A stretch of 64,000 nucleotides of DNA. It comes from Miltoncostaea marina. GTDB lineage: Bacteria; Actinomycetota; Thermoleophilia; Miltoncostaeales; Miltoncostaeaceae. Location of the stretch: contig NZ_CP064655.1 in assembly GCF_018141525.1 (NCBI RefSeq), forward strand, positions 1,954,501 through 2,018,500, given 5' to 3'. Below are positions 15,657 through 24,511 of the stretch, piece by piece. The notes below the pieces were generated by a model. It saw nothing but the letters and a program-made list of their open reading frames with translations, had not been told where the DNA came from and ran no database searches. The position numbers and the translations under genes were made by a program. Within the stretch, counting starts at the first letter, position 1. Each line of letters begins with the position of its first letter.

Positions 15657-16840
15657 CGGCCCGCTCCGCGCCCCGCCTGCTGCGGATCGACCGCGACTAC
15701 CTCGAGCAGGTCATGCTGGAGCTGCTCGAGATCCCGAGCCCCTCCGGCCGCACCGACCACGTCATGCAGTACGTCGGCGAGCGCCTGGCGGCGATCGGCC
15801 TGCCGTTCACCATCACGCGCCGGGGGGCGCTGCTGGCGAGCCTCGACGGCAGCCGCGACGACGTCGACCGCACGGTCGTCGCCCACGCCGACACGATCGG
15901 CTGCATCGTCTCGGGCCTGAAGGACAACGGCCGGCTGGCCGTGCGCCCGGTGGGCACGCACAGCGCCCGCTTCTCCGAGGGCGCGCAGGTGCGTGTGTTC
16001 ACGGACGCGCTCGAGACCGTCATCACCGGCACGATCCTGCCGCTCAAGGCGAGCGGGCACCGCTACGACGACGAGGTCGACCACCAGGGCGTCGGCTGGG
16101 AGCACGTCGAGGTGCGCATCGACGAGCCGGCCGAGGGCGTCGACGACCTCCGCCGCCTGGGGATCGACGTGGGCGACTTCGTCGCCCTCCTGTCGCAGCC
16201 GGTCATCACGCCGCACGGCTACGTCAAGGCCCGCCACCTCGACGACAAGGCGGGCGTCGCCGCCGCGCTCGCCGCCTTCAAGCAGGTCATCGACGCCGGC
16301 GTGCACGTGCCCGTCAACGCGCACCTGCTGATCACCGCGACCGAGGAGATCGGCCACGGCGCGAGCCACGGCGTCGACCCGAAGGTGGCGGAGATCGTCT
16401 CGGTCGACACGGCCGTGGTCGCCCCGGACCAGCAGTCGCGCGAGAACGTGGTCTGCGTGGGCATGGCGGACGGCGTGGGCCCGTTCGACTACCACCTGTC
16501 GCGGCGCCTGCTGACGCTGGCCGCCGAGCACGGCATCCCGGCGGTGCGCGACGTGTTCGTGCACTACCGCTCCGACCTGGCCGCCGCGCTGGAGTCGGGC
16601 GCCGACAGCCGCACCGCCCTGCTCTGCTTCGGCGTCGACGCCACCCACGGGCACGAGCGCACCCACATGGACGGCCTCGTCCACCTGGCCGAGCTCCTGA
16701 CCGTCTACCTGCAGACCGACCTCGTGTTCCCCGACTGGGACCGCGAGGAGCGCGGCGATCTGCAGGGCTTCCCCTCGCTCGCGGTGCAGCCGGCCTCCGA
16801 GGAGGGCCCCCGCGAGGGGCCGATCGGGATCGGCGACTAG
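15653..16840 (+). CDS. M42-family metallopeptidase of the NAGGN locus
   Basis: This 395-residue protein has the metal ligands of the M42 aminopeptidase fold in order: VVAHADTIG (His), ARHLDDKAGVAAALAA (bridging Asp), ITATEEIGHGASHG (Glu pair), VSVDTAV (Asp) and HGHERTHMDGL (His). In NAGGN loci a peptidase of this type always follows the two synthesis genes. It may recycle the dipeptide or trim intermediates; its exact role is not established. The GTG start overlaps the synthetase stop by four bases. The protein is cytoplasmic, without a signal peptide. Confidence 0.9.
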   Translation: MTARSAPRLLRIDRDYLEQVMLELLEIPSPSGRTDHVMQYVGERLAAIGLPFTITRRGALLASLDGSRDDVDRTVVAHADTIGCIVSGLKDNGRLAVRPVGTHSARFSEGAQVRVFTDALETVITGTILPLKASGHRYDDEVDHQGVGWEHVEVRIDEPAEGVDDLRRLGIDVGDFVALLSQPVITPHGYVKARHLDDKAGVAAALAAFKQVIDAGVHVPVNAHLLITATEEIGHGASHGVDPKVAEIVSVDTAVVAPDQQSRENVVCVGMADGVGPFDYHLSRRLLTLAAEHGIPAVRDVFVHYRSDLAAALESGADSRTALLCFGVDATHGHERTHMDGLVHLAELLTVYLQTDLVFPDWDREERGDLQGFPSLAVQPASEEGPREGPIGIGD

Positions 16841-17493
16841 GCCGGCGCCCGCCCGCCCCGCCGGCGCGCGACGGCCAGCAGCGCGGCGGCGGCCGGCGCG
16901 GCGACGAGGGCCGCGACGACCGTCCAGCCGCCCAGATCCTCGGTGGCCCACGTCCCAGGCCCCGTGGAACGGCGTCGGGTGCGTGTCGCCCGAGACGATG
17001 CGGTCGCCGATGCCCACGAGCGCGGCCGCCCCGAGCAGGATCCCGAGCGAGACGAGCGCCGGGCCGCGCGGCGCGGCGCCGCCCGCGCGGAGGATCATCG
17101 CCGACGTCAGCAGCTTGGCGACCTTGGCGAGGTCGAGCACCTGCAGCATGCGGGCGGCCTGCAGGCTCGAGAGGCCCGCGCGGGGAGGCGCCCCTGGAGG
17201 ATGTTCGTGGGCAGCGGGAACGTGGCGAGCAGGATCGCCAGGCCGAAGACGTGGCCGCGCGCCCAGGCGCCGCGGTCGCGCGCCACCGAGAGCATCACGA
17301 CCGCCTCGACCGGGAACACCAGCCAGCTGCCCCACGCGAGGGACGCCGCGAGCAGCGACAGCCGCCCGCCGAGCGACGAGAAGTCGAGCAGCACGGCGGG
17401 GATCGCCAGCCAGGCGGCCGCCAGCACCGGCCGGCGCAGGCGCGCCTCCCAGCGCGCCCCGCGGGGGTCCCGTGTCGCGTCGATCCCGGCCAC
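16837..17493 (-). pseudogene. Decayed multi-pass membrane protein with two frameshifts
   Basis: A continuous membrane protein can be read only by changing frame twice. The N-terminal piece has hydrophobic helices around VLAAAWLAIPAVLLDF and LAASLAWGSWLVFPVEAVVM and reads to about 17185. The middle piece (SLQAARMLQVLDLAKVAKLL, LVSLGILLGAAALVGIGD) reads to about 16962. The last piece (LGGWTVVAALVAAPAAAALL) ends at a TAG at 16837. The first two helices and the LQAARMLQVLDL stretch resemble voltage-sensor-like domains of actinobacterial ion channels, but no TVGYGD filter is present. The GTG at 17493 is a guess. Sequencing errors could also explain the frame changes. Confidence 0.5.
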
Positions 17494-17690
17494 GGCGTTG
17501 CAGGAGAGAGCGCGGCGCGCCGATGACGACCGCGGGGCCGTGCAACCCCCCGGTGGTCCAGTCCGGCCCGGCGGCGCCCCGCCCTCCGCCGCGCGCAGGC
17601 CTGGTCGACCGGTGGAAGTTCGCACAAGCGCGCAATACATACTGTGTCGTGACAATTAGCCAGGACCCTGCGAAGAGGAGAGGCTTCCGC

Positions 17691-18839
17691 ATGGCGCTGA
17701 CCAGCCGCATCGTGTCGCTCGAGGACCTGGACCCAGGCGGCCTGGCCGCGTGGGCCGACCTCGCGGCGCGCGCGGCCGAGCCGAACGTCTTCTTCGAGCC
17801 CGAGGTCCTGCTGCCGGCCGCGCGCCATCTGGCCCCGCCCGGCGCGGTGCGCCTGGCCGTGGTGGAGGACGGGCGCGGGCGCTGGATGGCCTGCGCGCCC
17901 GTGCGGCGGGTGGCCGCGTGGCGGCGCCTGCGGCTGCCGTGCCTCACCATCTGGACGCACGAGTACAGCGGCCTCGAGGTGCCGCTGGTCGACGCGGGCG
18001 CCATCCGCCCGGCGATGGCGGCGCTGCTGGAGGGCGTCCGCGGCCCGCTCGGCGGCCTGTTCGTGACGTTCACCCAGCTGCCCGCCGACGGCCCCGTGCG
18101 CGCGGCGCTGCGCGACGTCGCCGACGGGGACGACATCGAGGTCGCGCGCTACGAGCGCGCCGTGCTGCGCCGGCGGCCGCGGTTCAGCTACCTCGACGGC
18201 ATGAAGGGCAAGCGCCGCGGCGAGCTGGCGCGCCAGCGCCGCCGCCTGGAGGAGCGCCACGCCGGCGTGGCGACGATGGACGTGGCCGCCGACCCGGCGG
18301 CCGTGGAGTGGTTCCTCGAGCTGGAGGCCAGCGGCTGGAAGGGCCGCGAGGGCACCGCCCTGGCGAGCGACCCCCGGGTCGCCGCCTTCTTCCGCGAGGC
18401 CTGCGAGCGGCTGCGCGGCGCCGGGCGCCTGGAGCTGCTGGCCCTCATGGCCGACGGCCGTCCGATCGCCATGAAGTGCAACATGCTCGGCCATGGCCGG
18501 ATGTTCGGGTTCAAGCAGGCGTTCGACGAGTCGATGGCCGCCTACGGGCCGGGCAAGCTGCTGGACATCGACACGATGCGCAGCTTCCACGAGCGCGAGG
18601 ACGTCGACATGCTCGACACCATCGCCTCGGCCGAGAACGCCTCGATCAACGCGATGTGGCCCGACCGGCGCGCGCTCGCCACCGTGCTCGTGCCGACTCG
18701 CGGACCGCTCGGCCGGGTGGCCGGCTGGGCCGTCGCCCGCGTCGCGGGCCGGCGCGCGGCGGGCCAGGACGCGGCGCCGACCGACGCCGTGGCCGCGGCC
18801 GGCGTGGAGCCGCAGGAACTGGTGCCGAGCGGCCGCTGA
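17691..18839 (+). CDS. GNAT-fold acetyltransferase (CelD/BcsL-like)
   Basis: This 382-residue protein has the two-lobed GNAT arrangement of the PF13480 group: an N-terminal lobe with WADLAARAAEPNVFFEPEVL and a C-terminal lobe with FLELEASGWKGREGTAL and MKCNMLGHGRMFGFKQAFDE, then YGPGKLLDIDTMR. Members add acyl groups in polysaccharide or envelope biosynthesis; the substrate here is unknown. The ATG is chosen because GAAGAGGAGAGG lies seven bases upstream. The 60 bases before it are unusually AT-rich for this genome (ACAATTAG and ATACATACT nearby) and probably hold the promoter. No partner genes are adjacent. Confidence 0.8.
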   Translation: MALTSRIVSLEDLDPGGLAAWADLAARAAEPNVFFEPEVLLPAARHLAPPGAVRLAVVEDGRGRWMACAPVRRVAAWRRLRLPCLTIWTHEYSGLEVPLVDAGAIRPAMAALLEGVRGPLGGLFVTFTQLPADGPVRAALRDVADGDDIEVARYERAVLRRRPRFSYLDGMKGKRRGELARQRRRLEERHAGVATMDVAADPAAVEWFLELEASGWKGREGTALASDPRVAAFFREACERLRGAGRLELLALMADGRPIAMKCNMLGHGRMFGFKQAFDESMAAYGPGKLLDIDTMRSFHEREDVDMLDTIASAENASINAMWPDRRALATVLVPTRGPLGRVAGWAVARVAGRRAAGQDAAPTDAVAAAGVEPQELVPSGR

Positions 18840-18857
18840 TCCGGGCGGCGGCCGCCG

Positions 18858-20489
18858 TCAGGCGGCGGCGAGCCAGCGCGCCGCGTGCTCCCGCCGGCGC
18901 TCCAGCTGCTCGAGCGTGGCCTCCCCCACCCGCTCGAGGCCCACGCGGCGGTTGAGCTCCGCGTTGACCTGGGCGTGCGACAGCCCCGTGATGCGCGAGA
19001 TGTGGCGCACGAGGGCGGCGTTGGCGTCGCGCAGGCGGCGGCGGCGCTCGCGCGGCGAGAGGGCCCGCTCCTCCTCCGACCCCGGCGGCGCGGGCGCCAC
19101 GAGCAGCGGCGCCGGGGCCAGCTCGAGCAGCAGGCCGTCGTCGTCGCGCTCGGCGGCCGCCGGCGCGGGCGCCACGGGCACGAGCGGCTCGGCCGCGCCA
19201 GTGGTCGCCACGGCCGAGATCGGGGCGAACAGCGAGAGCTGATCGTCCGGGTCGCCGGCCGGCTCCTCCGGCGGCTCCTCGGCGTCCTCCGGCGGGGCGC
19301 CCTCGCCGTCGTCGCGGCGCAGGCTGTGGCGGCGCTGCTCGGCGATCGCCGCGGCGTGGGCGCGCAGGCGCGGGTCGTCGGGGATGAACATGTGGCTCGG
19401 CTGCGCGCCGAGCCCGCGGGTCCAGCGCACGAGCCGCCCGACGGCCTGGCGGAAGAAGAGCTCGGTGGTGGTGGTGGTCGCGTAGACGCCGACCCGCAGC
19501 CGCGGGATGTCGACGCCCTCGGAGATCATCCGCACGGCGACGATCCACGGATCGGTGCCCTGCGCGAAGGCCCCGATGCGCGCCGAGGCCGCCGGATCCT
19601 CCGACACCACGACCGTCGCCTCCACCCCGACCCGCCGCCGCAGCAGCGCGGCGATGCCGCGCGCGTGCTCCTGGTCGATGGCGATCACCATGCCCCCGGC
19701 CCCGGGGTGGGTGCGGCGCACCTCCAGCAGGCGTTCGTGGGCGCGACGCAGGACGTCGGGCAGCCACTCCCCCTCCACCGACAGCGCGGTGCGCAGGCGC
19801 TGGGCCGCGCCCACGGGGTCGAGGCGGTCGGCGAAGGTGGCGCTCGCCTGGGTGCCGTCGGCCGCGATCCACTCCATGTGGCCGTCGGTGCGCGGGAAGT
19901 GCACCGGCCGTACGACCCCGCCGTCCTCGAGCGCGTCGCCGTAGCCGTACTCCACGTCGGCCTGGGCGAGGCCCTCGTCGTCGTAGCGCACGAACGGGAT
20001 CGCCCGCGTGTCCGAGCGGAACGGCGTGCCGGACAGGCTGAGGCGCACGGCCGCGCCGGCGAAGGCGGCGCGCACGCCGTCACCCCAGGCGCGCTCCTCG
20101 CCCGAGTGGTGGCTCTCGTCGAGCACCACGAAGGCGCCGGCCGCGATCGGGGCCAGCGCGGCGGCGCTCCCGGCCACCTGCTGGTACGTCGTCACCATGC
20201 CGTGCACGTCGGCGGGCAGGCGGCCGTCGGCCGGCGTCCACCCCGGCTCGAGGTGCAGGTCGAGGCGCTCCGCCGCGTCGGCCCACTGGGTCTTGAGGTG
20301 CTGGGTGGGCGCGACCACCACCAGCCGCCGGCGCGGGTGCTCGGCGAGGTCCTGGCGCGCCGCCGCGAGCGCGAACGTGGTCTTGCCGGCGCCCGGGGTG
20401 GCGACGGCGAGGAAGTCGGGGCCGGACCGGGCGCGGAAGGCGTCGAGGGCGGCCTTCTGCCAGCGCCGGAGTCGGATCGAGCGAGCCAT
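18858..20489 (-). CDS. SF2 DEAD/DEAH-box helicase
   Basis: This 543-residue protein has the helicase motifs in order: Q-like RLRRWQKAALDAF, Walker A TPGAGKTTFALAAA, VVAPTQHLKTQWADAA, VLDESHHSG (DEAH-type box), LSLSGTPFRSD, then the second RecA lobe with IAVRMISEGVDIPRLRV and the arginine-finger region RQAVGRLVRWT. The last 150 residues are a Pro/Glu/Ala linker and a helical tail, ERRRRLRDANAALVRHISRI, with a possible DNA-binding hairpin. The order of motifs is closest to the UvrB/XPB/restriction-subunit-like branch. No methylase or nuclease is adjacent, so a defence role is not supported. Confidence 0.88.
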   Translation of the reverse strand: MARSIRLRRWQKAALDAFRARSGPDFLAVATPGAGKTTFALAAARQDLAEHPRRRLVVVAPTQHLKTQWADAAERLDLHLEPGWTPADGRLPADVHGMVTTYQQVAGSAAALAPIAAGAFVVLDESHHSGEERAWGDGVRAAFAGAAVRLSLSGTPFRSDTRAIPFVRYDDEGLAQADVEYGYGDALEDGGVVRPVHFPRTDGHMEWIAADGTQASATFADRLDPVGAAQRLRTALSVEGEWLPDVLRRAHERLLEVRRTHPGAGGMVIAIDQEHARGIAALLRRRVGVEATVVVSEDPAASARIGAFAQGTDPWIVAVRMISEGVDIPRLRVGVYATTTTTELFFRQAVGRLVRWTRGLGAQPSHMFIPDDPRLRAHAAAIAEQRRHSLRRDDGEGAPPEDAEEPPEEPAGDPDDQLSLFAPISAVATTGAAEPLVPVAPAPAAAERDDDGLLLELAPAPLLVAPAPPGSEEERALSPRERRRRLRDANAALVRHISRITGLSHAQVNAELNRRVGLERVGEATLEQLERRREHAARWLAAA

Positions 20490-20550
20490 GCGAGCCGGGC
20501 ACGATACCCGCCGCGGCGGACGCGCGCCGCGACCCGCCCGGCACCGGGGA

Positions 20551-20556
20551 TAGGCT
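20551..20556 (+). promoter_or_regulatory. -10 box, leaderless start of the epimerase-like gene
   Basis: TAGGCT ends exactly seven bases before the ATG at 20564, the spacing expected if transcription begins on the start codon. Confidence 0.5.
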
Positions 20557-20563
20557 GCCCCCG

Positions 20564-21067
20564 ATGACGGGACGGGTGCTGGTGACGGGCGGCTCCGGGG
20601 TGCTCGGCCGGGCGGCCGTCCCGCGCCTGCGCCGGCGCGGGTGCACGGTCGACGCCCCCGCCCGCGCCGACCGGGCCCTGCTCGACCCGGCCGCGGCGCG
20701 CCACGCGGTGCGGGGCGCGGCGGCCGTGCTGCACCTGGCGTCGCGCATCCCGCTGCCGGCGCGCGCCGGCGAGGCCGGCGCCTGGATGCCGGACGGGGGG
20801 CCGGTGCCGCCGCACCTGCGCTCCGCGGCCGACGCCGAGCGCGCCGTGCCGGCCCTCGAGGGGACCGCCACGCGCGGCGTGGTGCTCCGCCCGGGGCCGC
20901 TCCACGGCCCGGGCGCCTGGACCGGCACCCCCGACCCGCGCCGGGGGGCCACCCTCCGCGTCGACGCGGCCGGCGAGGCCCTCGCGCGGGCGCTCGGCTT
21001 GCCGGGCGGGGTGCACGTGGTCGCCGACCCGGCCCCCGCCGCCGGCGCTCCGGGGGCGGGGGCATGA
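20564..21067 (+). CDS. Shortened NAD-dependent epimerase/dehydratase-like protein
   Basis: This 167-residue protein begins with a clear Rossmann loop, VLVTGGSGVLGRAAVPRL, and has AAAVLHLASRIPLP, matching beta-strand 4 of extended short-chain dehydrogenases. RGVVLRPGPLHGPGAW matches the later conserved 'LRPG.lyGPG' region. The usual family length is about 300 residues. The catalytic YxxxK segment and much of the substrate domain are missing, although the frame is open. It may be an internally deleted, inactive remnant. It overlaps the next gene by four bases. Confidence 0.6.
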   Translation: MTGRVLVTGGSGVLGRAAVPRLRRRGCTVDAPARADRALLDPAAARHAVRGAAAVLHLASRIPLPARAGEAGAWMPDGGPVPPHLRSAADAERAVPALEGTATRGVVLRPGPLHGPGAWTGTPDPRRGATLRVDAAGEALARALGLPGGVHVVADPAPAAGAPGAGA

Positions 21068-21450
21068 GCCGGCCGGCCGCCGACGGGTGGCTCGAGCGCG
21101 TGCGCGCGCTGTGCCTGGCGCTGCCCGAGACGAGCGAGCGCCCCAGCCACGGCCGGCCGGCGTTCTTCGTCCGCGGCAGGCGCTGCTTCGTGATGTTCCT
21201 CGACGACCACCACGGCGACGGCCGCCTCGCGATCTGGTGCGCGGCGCCGCTCGGCGCCCAGGACGAGCTCGTCGAGACGGCGCCCGACCGCTGGTTCGTG
21301 CCGCCGTACGTCGGCCATCGCGGCTGGGTGGGGCTGCGCCTGGACCGCGACCCGGCCGGGGCGGAGGTGGCCGCGGCGGTCGAGGACGCCTACCTCGCGG
21401 TCGCGCCAGTCCGGCTGGCCGACGCGATGCGCGCCCGGCGCCCGGCCTGA
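21064..21450 (+). CDS. MmcQ/YjbR family protein
   Basis: This 128-residue protein has the CyaY-like fold family signs: LERVRALCLALPETSERPSHGRPAFFV at the start, then CFVMFLDDHH, LAIWCAAPLGAQDELV and RWFVPPYVGHRGWVGLRLD. Members are small DNA-binding-like or metal-homeostasis proteins whose function is not settled. It follows the shortened epimerase gene with an ATGA overlap and faces the convergent MFS gene nine bases away. Confidence 0.85.
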   Translation: MSRPAADGWLERVRALCLALPETSERPSHGRPAFFVRGRRCFVMFLDDHHGDGRLAIWCAAPLGAQDELVETAPDRWFVPPYVGHRGWVGLRLDRDPAGAEVAAAVEDAYLAVAPVRLADAMRARRPA

Positions 21451-21459
21451 CCGGCCCGC

Positions 21460-22914
21460 TCAGCCCGCGGAGGCCGCCCCCACCTCGCGCGCCCGGCGGC
21501 GCGGCGCGATCGCGAGCGCCAGCAGCGCCGCCACGAGCGCCGCCGCGGCGCCCAGCCACAGCGAGGTGCTGAAGCCGCCCTCGGCCGGGATGTCGGTGCC
21601 GGCGATCGTGTCGCTCGCGATCAGCGTCACCGCGGCCTGCGCGCCGATGGCGCTGCCCACGGTGCGCACGACGGTGTTCATGCCGGTGGCGATGCCGGTC
21701 TCGGTGGGCTCGACCGCGTCGGCGATGAGCTTCGGCATCGCGCCGAAGGCGATCGCGACACCCACCGCGCCCACGGCGTAGCCGGTCATCAGCTGCCAGG
21801 GCTCCTCGTGCCAGCCGGCGAGCATCGCGGCGCCGAGGCCGGTCACGAGCAGGCCGATGGCCAGCGCGACGCGGAAGCCCACCTGGCGCCCCAGCACGCC
21901 GCCGTACGGGCCGGCGGGCAGCATCGCGACCGCGCCGGGCAGCAGGTAGAGCGCGGACACCGTCACGCTGGCGCCGAATCCGTAGCCGACCAGGTCCCGC
22001 ATCCCCTCCGGCACCCCGCTCGGCATCTGGGCGAACGTCGGGAGCACGGTGAAGATGGCGTACATCGTGAAGCCGCAGAACAGGGCGGCGAGGTTCGTGA
22101 ACAGCACGGGCCGGCGGGCGAGCATCCGCATGTCCACCAGCGGCTGGTCGGTGCGGGCCTCCACCCGGCCCCACACGACCAGCAGCACGAGGCCCGCGCC
22201 CATCAGGCCGAGCAGCCGTGGCGAGCCCCAGCCCCAGGCCTGGCTCTCGGTGAGCGCCACCAGCAGGCAGACGAGCCCCGCCGACAGCAGCAGCGCGCCC
22301 GGCACGTCGATGCTGGCCTTCGCGCGCGTCGGCGAGGGCGGCACGAAGCGCCGCACGAGCACGATGCCCGCGAGCCCGATCACCGCGCCGATCACGAACA
22401 GCAGCCGCCACGAGGCGTGGTCCACGATCAGGCCGCTCATCACCAGGCCGAGGCCGCCGCCGAGGCCGAGCATCGACGAGATCAGCCCCATCGCCACGCC
22501 CATCCGCTTGGGCGGCATCTCGTCGCGGATGATCGAGAAGCAGAGCGGGTAGACGGCGCCGCCCATCCCCTGCAGCGCCCGGAAGACGATCAGCGACCAG
22601 ATGTCCCAGGCGACGATCGACAGCAGCGACCCGGCCGTGAACAGGCCCAGCGTCACGAGCAGCATGCGGTCCTTGCCGTACTGGTCGCCCAGGCGGCCGA
22701 GCAGCGGCGTCGCCACGGAGGCGCTCAGCAGGTAGATCGAGACCGTCCACGCCACCCAGCCGGTGGTCGTGCCCAGGTCGCGCTGCACCACCGAGAGCGC
22801 CGGCACGATGACCGCCTGCATGAGGGCGAAGCTGCCGCCCGCGACGGTGAGCGCGAGCAGCAGCGGGCCGGGACGGACGGCGCTCGGCCGTGACGGTGCG
22901 GCGTGGGTCGTCAC
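21460..22914 (-). CDS. MFS drug transporter, DHA2 (14-helix) type
   Basis: This 484-residue membrane protein has about 14 hydrophobic segments. It has the MFS loop GRLGDQYGKDRML between helices 2 and 3 and motif-C-like LGLGGGLGLVMSGLI in helix 5. The family exports drugs and toxic compounds with proton antiport. AGGAGG lies six bases before the GTG start. It is divergent from a TetR-type regulator with 73 bases between them, the usual arrangement for a drug pump controlled by its neighbour. Confidence 0.92.
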   Translation of the reverse strand: MTTHAAPSRPSAVRPGPLLLALTVAGGSFALMQAVIVPALSVVQRDLGTTTGWVAWTVSIYLLSASVATPLLGRLGDQYGKDRMLLVTLGLFTAGSLLSIVAWDIWSLIVFRALQGMGGAVYPLCFSIIRDEMPPKRMGVAMGLISSMLGLGGGLGLVMSGLIVDHASWRLLFVIGAVIGLAGIVLVRRFVPPSPTRAKASIDVPGALLLSAGLVCLLVALTESQAWGWGSPRLLGLMGAGLVLLVVWGRVEARTDQPLVDMRMLARRPVLFTNLAALFCGFTMYAIFTVLPTFAQMPSGVPEGMRDLVGYGFGASVTVSALYLLPGAVAMLPAGPYGGVLGRQVGFRVALAIGLLVTGLGAAMLAGWHEEPWQLMTGYAVGAVGVAIAFGAMPKLIADAVEPTETGIATGMNTVVRTVGSAIGAQAAVTLIASDTIAGTDIPAEGGFSTSLWLGAAAALVAALLALAIAPRRRAREVGAASAG

Positions 22915-22974
22915 TCGGGTCCTCCTGCGGGCCGGTCGGGCGCCGCGTCGCGCCGCCTCGTGCTGAACGCAACG

Positions 22975-22980
22975 TATAGT
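22975..22980 (+). promoter_or_regulatory. -10 box, leaderless start of the TetR-type gene
   Basis: TATAGT ends seven bases before the ATG at 22988, and no ribosome site is present. This is the best leaderless promoter in the window. Repressor binding to the 73-bp intergenic region would affect both genes. Confidence 0.6.
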
Positions 22981-22987
22981 AACGGCG

Positions 22988-23605
22988 ATGGAGGAGGCCC
23001 GTCCCAGCCCGACCCCCGCCCCGGCCTCGACGCCGCGCCGGCGGGGGCGCCCGCGCTCGGAGGCGGTCGGCGAGGCGATCCTCGAGGCCGCCGCGCGCCT
23101 GCTCGGCGAGCGCGGCTACGCGGCGCTCACGATGGAGGGCATCGCGGCCGAGGCGGGCATCTCCAAGCCCACCCTCTACCTGCGCTACGGGGGCAAGGCC
23201 GAGGTCGTGGCCGCCGCCTTCGCGCGGCTGCGCATGGGCGCGGCGCCGGCGCCGGCGGGCGACCTGCGCGCCGACCTCGTGGCCCAGCTGCGCCACCTGC
23301 GCCGGGTCTACGCCACGGTCGGGATGTCGGTGCTCGGCGTCTGCCTGGCGGAGGAGGAGCACGAGCCCGACCTCATCGCGGGGCTGCGCGAGGGCAGCCT
23401 GGAGCCGGGGCGGCGGCTGATGCGCGACGCGATGGCGGCGGCGCGGGAGCGCGGCGAGATCGCCGCCGACGCCGACCTCGACACCGCGGTCGAGATGGCC
23501 GTCGGCGCCTTCTACGCGCACCACCTCGCGGGCACGGGCTTCGACGAGGGCTGGGCGGAGCGGGTGGTCGACGCGCTCCTGCGCGGGCTGCGCCCGGCGA
23601 GCTGA
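22988..23605 (+). CDS. TetR-family transcriptional regulator
   Basis: This 205-residue regulator has residues 1-20 rich in Pro, Ala and Arg, then the TetR HTH (AILEAAARLLGERGYAALTMEGIAAEAGISKPTLYLRYGGKAEVV, read as consecutive helices). A helical ligand domain follows. The family represses the neighbouring pump until an inducer binds; the divergent MFS gene is the likely target. The inducer cannot be deduced. Confidence 0.92.
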   Translation: MEEARPSPTPAPASTPRRRGRPRSEAVGEAILEAAARLLGERGYAALTMEGIAAEAGISKPTLYLRYGGKAEVVAAAFARLRMGAAPAPAGDLRADLVAQLRHLRRVYATVGMSVLGVCLAEEEHEPDLIAGLREGSLEPGRRLMRDAMAAARERGEIAADADLDTAVEMAVGAFYAHHLAGTGFDEGWAERVVDALLRGLRPAS

Positions 23606-23812
23606 AGCCGGGCCCCGCGTGAACGCCGCGGGGACCGGCGCCCGAGCGCAGGCGAGCGGCGATCCGCGGCGGCGCGATCGGGCGATCCGATCCCGGGTCG
23701 GCGAGGCGATCACGCGGTGGATCGACGGCCGGGGACCGGCTCTTCCTCGGCGAGCGCCCCCGCGGCGGCCCGGCGACGGGGCCGTCGCGGGGGGCACCCC
23801 GTCATCACCTGA

Positions 23813-24511
23813 TCACGGACACGTCGCGGTGGCCCCCGTGCCGGTCGCCTCGACGACGCACGAGTCGTCGGCCGCGATCGCCGTGTTGCCGTCACCGCCC
23901 GAGGCGAGCGCTTCGCTGCCGCTCCCACGGACGATGGCGGTGTTGTCGTTGCCGTTCAGCGCGTTGGCGGTGCTTCCGTCGCCGAGGACCGTCGCCGTGT
24001 TGCCTGTGCCGTCGCTCGCCCGGGCGGCGCTGTCGTCGCCGGTGACGGTCGCGGTGTTGTCGGCGCCCTGCGCGAAGGCCCGGCTCCGATCCCCGTGCAC
24101 CGTCGCGGTGTTCGCCATGCCGAGCGCCGTGGCGACGGCGTAGTAGCCGGTCGCCGTCGCCGTGTTGCCCGTCCCGGCCGCTTCGGCCCAGCTGCCCTCG
24201 CCGGTCGCCGTGGCTACGTTCGCCTCGCCGCTCGCGAGCGCGTAGCCGCCGGCGGCCATGGCGCGGTTCTGCGTCCCGCCGACGGCGTACGCGGCGCCTC
24301 CCACGCCCCGTGCGACGGCGACGGACCCTCGGCCCTCCGCGAAGCAATTCGCGCTGCCGGCCTGGACCCGCACCTCGCCGTTCGTCGCGACGCACATGTC
24401 TGCCTGAGCAGCCGCAGGCGCAGCGGCGAGCGCGCTCCCGAGCGCGACCGCACCGCTCCCGAGGAGCGCCGCCGCGCGACACCGCAGCCTGCGTCCTGAG
24501 GTGGTCGTCAT
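23813..24511 (-). CDS. Secreted repeat protein, likely beta-solenoid
   Basis: This 232-residue protein starts with a signal peptide (basic MTTTSGRRLRCR, hydrophobic ALLGSGAVALGSALAA, cleavage likely near APAAAQA). From residue 98 it carries six repeats of 18-19 residues, each starting N-T-A at 116, 134, 152, 171, 190 and 209 and following the pattern NTATVxGDxSxAxAxG. The alternation of small and hydrophobic residues resembles the head repeats of YadA-like adhesins and other beta-solenoids. Cys40/56 and Cys218/231 could form disulphides. GGAGG lies six bases before the ATG. There is no anchor sequence, so it is probably released or bound to the wall. Confidence 0.75.
   Translation of the reverse strand: MTTTSGRRLRCRAAALLGSGAVALGSALAAAPAAAQADMCVATNGEVRVQAGSANCFAEGRGSVAVARGVGGAAYAVGGTQNRAMAAGGYALASGEANVATATGEGSWAEAAGTGNTATATGYYAVATALGMANTATVHGDRSRAFAQGADNTATVTGDDSAARASDGTGNTATVLGDGSTANALNGNDNTAIVRGSGSEALASGGDGNTAIAADDSCVVEATGTGATATCP

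Noticed and set aside
18858-20489. The SF2 helicase as part of a restriction or defence island
   Set aside because: No methylase, nuclease or specificity subunit is nearby; neighbours are a GNAT enzyme and an epimerase-like remnant.
20192-23797. A 1201-codon minus-strand open frame across the MFS and TetR genes
   Set aside because: It runs through two recognised genes in the wrong frame, and the composition is typical of shifted GC-rich codons.
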